From Gymnogyps californianus (taxonomy: Eukaryota > Chordata > Aves > Accipitriformes > Cathartidae), in assembly GCF_018139145.2 (NCBI RefSeq), contig NC_059477.1, positions 35,691,502-35,755,501 of the forward strand: a stretch of DNA of 64,000 nucleotides. Direction: 5' to 3'. Position numbers and translations under genes: made by a program. Of the stretch, positions 60,881-64,000 are shown piece by piece. The stretch's first letter is position 1; every line of letters starts with the position of its first letter. The notes under the pieces were generated by a model, which ran no database searches, was not told the DNA's origin, and saw only the letters and a program-made list of their open reading frames with translations.

Positions 60881-63800
60881 ATTCGCTCCTGCAGGCCTCT
60901 ACAGTTTACCTGGGCATCTGCCCATTTCACCTGTTTTCCTGTGTTCAGGCAGGAATTACCTTTCTGCCTGGGGTCTGTATCGTGCCCAGCACAGTACAGC
61001 TGTGATCTCACTGAAATAAAGCAGCTCGGTGTCCTTGGTGCTGCTGCTAGGGAGTCCTAATTGTACACGATTGGATGCGAGACACTTGTTCGCTTGGGGA
61101 CAGGTGCAGTCCCCAGCCTGGTGCAATGTCCTGGTCCCAACAACTCAAACTGTATGTGAATTAAGAAGCAAGAACTGGTGTCTTAAAGGGCCTTGGTGCT
61201 CCACCAAGCCAGGGAGTGCTGACACGCATTGTGCATGTCAGCATGACGTAAGAGCCCTTTAAACCAAAAACTAGCTTATGGCCTAACCAAAATAACAAGA
61301 AATGTTAAGCTTCTCCACCAAGGAGGCCTTTGGAAGGAGCAACCATGACCTTCAAATTCAAGGCTTTACGTTTTCTTTTTTTCTAAAGTGCAGCTATGGC
61401 TGTGCGTTATCACTGGTCTTGTTTTTCTTATCAAAAGTGAACTTATGGTTTGCATTTTCACTTGGAGAGAATAGGACCTTCCTGCTTGGAAGTGGGAACA
61501 ACTGTTTTGCTTTTAAAGCGGCATAACAAATCTAATAGTTAAAGGTGTAACACTGGTGTTTTGTCACTGAAATCCATTAGTCTGTGGCACAGTGAGAGTG
61601 GCTCTGGCATGCAGGCTTGAAGATGCATTTGCTTGAGCCGCTTCTTCTTTCGAGTACTGAACTGCATTTGCTCACTGCTGTTTCATTATATATGAACTCA
61701 ACACAGAAAAAGTTATTTACAACTATCAGGCATTTCTACATGCAATATTAAGAGAGATTTTCCATTAGCTTCGAGCTAGAGCAGCTTAAATTGTGTGTGT
61801 GTGTGTGTGTATGTGTGTTTCTTGGCTGCTAGTATCTTGCATTCATGTCCCTGGTTAATCCTGTTATATTGGCATATTGCAGGAGTGTAAGAAGGACGTT
61901 GCACCCTTCTGTACCAGTACGTGTGCTCTAGTGCATGACTGGTATTGACAAGAACAAACTATGAACTACTTGGATCCACACTGAATGGGGAAAAAACTCT
62001 CTTGGTTCCTTGGAAGGCTTTCTGGCTTGAGCACACTTTTGCATATTTATTTAGACACTTTGATTGCCACAGAGCATGGCAGCTCTAAAGAACGTCGTAA
62101 GCTAGAAAGTGCTTCTTGAAACAATTAGATTTCCCAGACACATTACACTGGAAGCCAATGGCACACCATTGAGGAGGATGCCAAACTGGCTGGTGGGGGC
62201 AAACAAAACCCGGAGTGGATCAGCATAAAAAAGCTGTGGCGTTTTCTTGAAACTGTTTCTAGGAGACAGAAGTCAGTCTTCACCACTGCGCCTGGTTTCT
62301 TTGTGCCGGTGTTTTGTTTTCTGGCCTCGGGGTTTTTTCTGTTTTTCTTTTCTCCCAACTCCATGCCCCCTCTTTGCTCCAGGGCGTTGGTAATACAGCG
62401 TAAATGTTTGCTGGCTCCTGAGAGAGGCTCCCCAGACCCCTGTCCTGGCGGGGGGACAGGGACTTCCCAAGGAGACGTGGGACTGGGGTGCCTCACTGAG
62501 CTTTGCCAGCCAGCGGTGCGGGGAAGCTGCTCCTCTGAATGAACAACTGCAGACATTAGAAAATGGACCTTTTTTTCGCAGAGATTTTTCTGTCCCTGAC
62601 CCTATTCCCAGGCAGGGCAGGTGGGTGCAGCAGTGTTCCAGCCAGTGTTGTGTGCCTGTGAGTGCTGTGGTACCAAACGGGAGCCATGTGCGCTCCTCTC
62701 TGCACATCACACTGGTTTTGGGGACAGTCCCCACAGCGTTTGGCTGCTGCTTTGACCCAGCATCCCATCATCCTGGGGAAGTGCTTTGAGCCTTGCTTCC
62801 AGTTCTCAGCAGGCCGTGAGGGTGGAGGCCATTGCCCTTCTCCAGGGATTTGTCTCAGGTCTGAGAGGTATGTGCGGCTCTTGGGCTCACAGGAAATTTT
62901 CTTTACCGCAAGGCATGCTTAGTGGTCATGAAAAGCAGGTTGCTAATGTTCATTTGTTCCTGAAACACCTTCTGAAGGCAGTAGCTTTTTTCTTTCTTCT
63001 CCCTTAAAAACATTGAGGCAGAGTGTGCACCAATGGAGTTTGTTACAGTGTCGTAACTGGCTTCAGCTCCTGTCATTAACTGATAATCTTGCTGGATCTG
63101 CTATAATGCAGTGCCAGCTCAGCAAGCTCCAAGGAACTCTTGGGTAAAGTGCTCTCCATTTTGAGACCATCCTCAGCAGCTTATCACTTGATTTATCTCC
63201 TATTTCCAGGTGTGGAACTAAAAGTAAACTGTCATTGTAAATCACTAATTCAAGCAGAGTGAGAGAACAGCGCACAGTTTGCATATTTCAATACCACTTA
63301 ATTAAGGGAAAAAAAAAATCCCTTGCTCCATACAAATGTACAATGCAAATCCTTTCTCTTAATGCTTCAGATGGGTAAAATGTCCTTTTGAATCCCACAT
63401 GTCTAATGTTGCTGCTCATCTTGTTACAACAGACTTTTAATTTTGCCCCTGGGACCAGATCAGAAAGTAGCTTTCTTTAAAGCCCAACCCCGTATGTGTC
63501 TCAATCTGGGAAGGAGTCCCTGCCTGCTGCTGGCACATACACCAACACTGACAGTTCTTAACCCAGCCTTGAGCCTGCTGACCTTACTTATTTATTTAGT
63601 TTTTAATTTAAAAAGCCCTTTGTGCTTGCTAATTGTGTAACTGCCATTTTACGTCCTAGTAGTCCTAAATGAGGTTGAGCTATGTGTCTTCCCTAAAGGT
63701 GTTCTTGTCTGAGTCTTGTTCAAAATCAGCTTCCAACTGCAAATTATGCTTTTGCATGACTAGACCTTCTTCTCTGCCAGCCCCTTATTTCCTTGAAGCC

Positions 63801-64000
63801 ACCTCCATAGAAAACAGAATCATTTACTGGATCAGTGGGAATAACATTTTCTTGTGGCATGCCACTTCGGAAAAATAAGTGATTCTTGATACGATCACTG
63901 CCTTCAACCCTCCTCTGTTACTGTCCCCGTCTCCCCTTCTTCCATTACCCTTTACGCTCCTGCTGTGCTGCTGGATGACTGCACCTCCAGCATTTGCATC
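60881..64000. other. Unannotated DNA to the window end
   Basis: No exon or transposon was recognised. A (TG)n run is listed separately. Overlapping open frames at 62143-62734 (minus, 137 and 153 codons in different phases) lie in GC-moderate sequence and show no domain. The right end of the window is plain DNA. Confidence 0.5.
61792..61818. repeat. (TG)n microsatellite
   Basis: About thirteen TG units with one A interruption at 61811. It is the longest dinucleotide array of the window and the likeliest to be polymorphic. Confidence 0.9.

Noticed and set aside
1..64000. Bacterial-type features such as operons, CRISPR arrays and phage genes
   Set aside because: No regularly spaced repeats, no dense coding, and repeat content is that of a vertebrate.

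Overview
This 64-kb window looks like non-coding nuclear DNA from a bird, most likely a member of Neoaves. Two things point there. A 591-bp solo LTR at 47932-48522 closely resembles, from memory, the ERVL-type TguLTR5-like families common in non-galliform birds. A thin scatter of very old MIR/CORE-SINE remnants is also present, without any mammalian Alu, B1 or L1 signature. The assignment rests on recognition by eye and was not checked against a repeat library.

I found no protein-coding exon I can defend. The sequence is AT-rich with only local GC peaks. The long open frames (189, 169, 167 and 143 codons and smaller) are about what chance gives in 64 kb read in six frames. The two longest lie over short tandem repeats whose period helps keep a frame open. 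No tRNA, rRNA, snRNA, known microRNA hairpin or CRISPR array was recognised. The window is best read as intergenic or deep-intronic DNA, possibly part of a gene-poor regulatory domain.

Layout. 1-23 kb: plain AT-rich DNA with microsatellites, a G-run cluster (19875-19912) and MIR remnants at 4400-4500 (minus), 21940-22060 (plus) and 23021-23115 (minus). 23-33 kb: plain DNA with a possible MIR near 28.4 kb, ending in the densest CpG cluster of the window (about 32850-33185), which contains a 10-bp minisatellite, a GC box and a good plus-strand splice-donor match. 33.3-33.7 kb: an AT-rich block full of developmental transcription-factor-like motifs. 34-47 kb: polypyrimidine and simple repeats, plus further enhancer-like blocks near 38.0, 41.2 and 46.8 kb. 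47.9-48.5 kb: the solo LTR with a 5-bp target-site duplication. 52-54.9 kb: an enhancer-like block (51980-52345), a 58-bp element present twice about 1 kb apart (52824 and 53829), and another enhancer-like block (54700-54960). 57-64 kb: a 16-bp minisatellite, a moderate CpG cluster (59590-59960), an enhancer-like block (60045-60440), a MIR remnant and a (TG)n run.

No operon-like or pathway logic applies. The strongest statements are the LTR with its duplication, the CpG island, the MIR remnants and the duplicated 58-bp element. The enhancer candidates are inferences from motif content and need a cross-species alignment.
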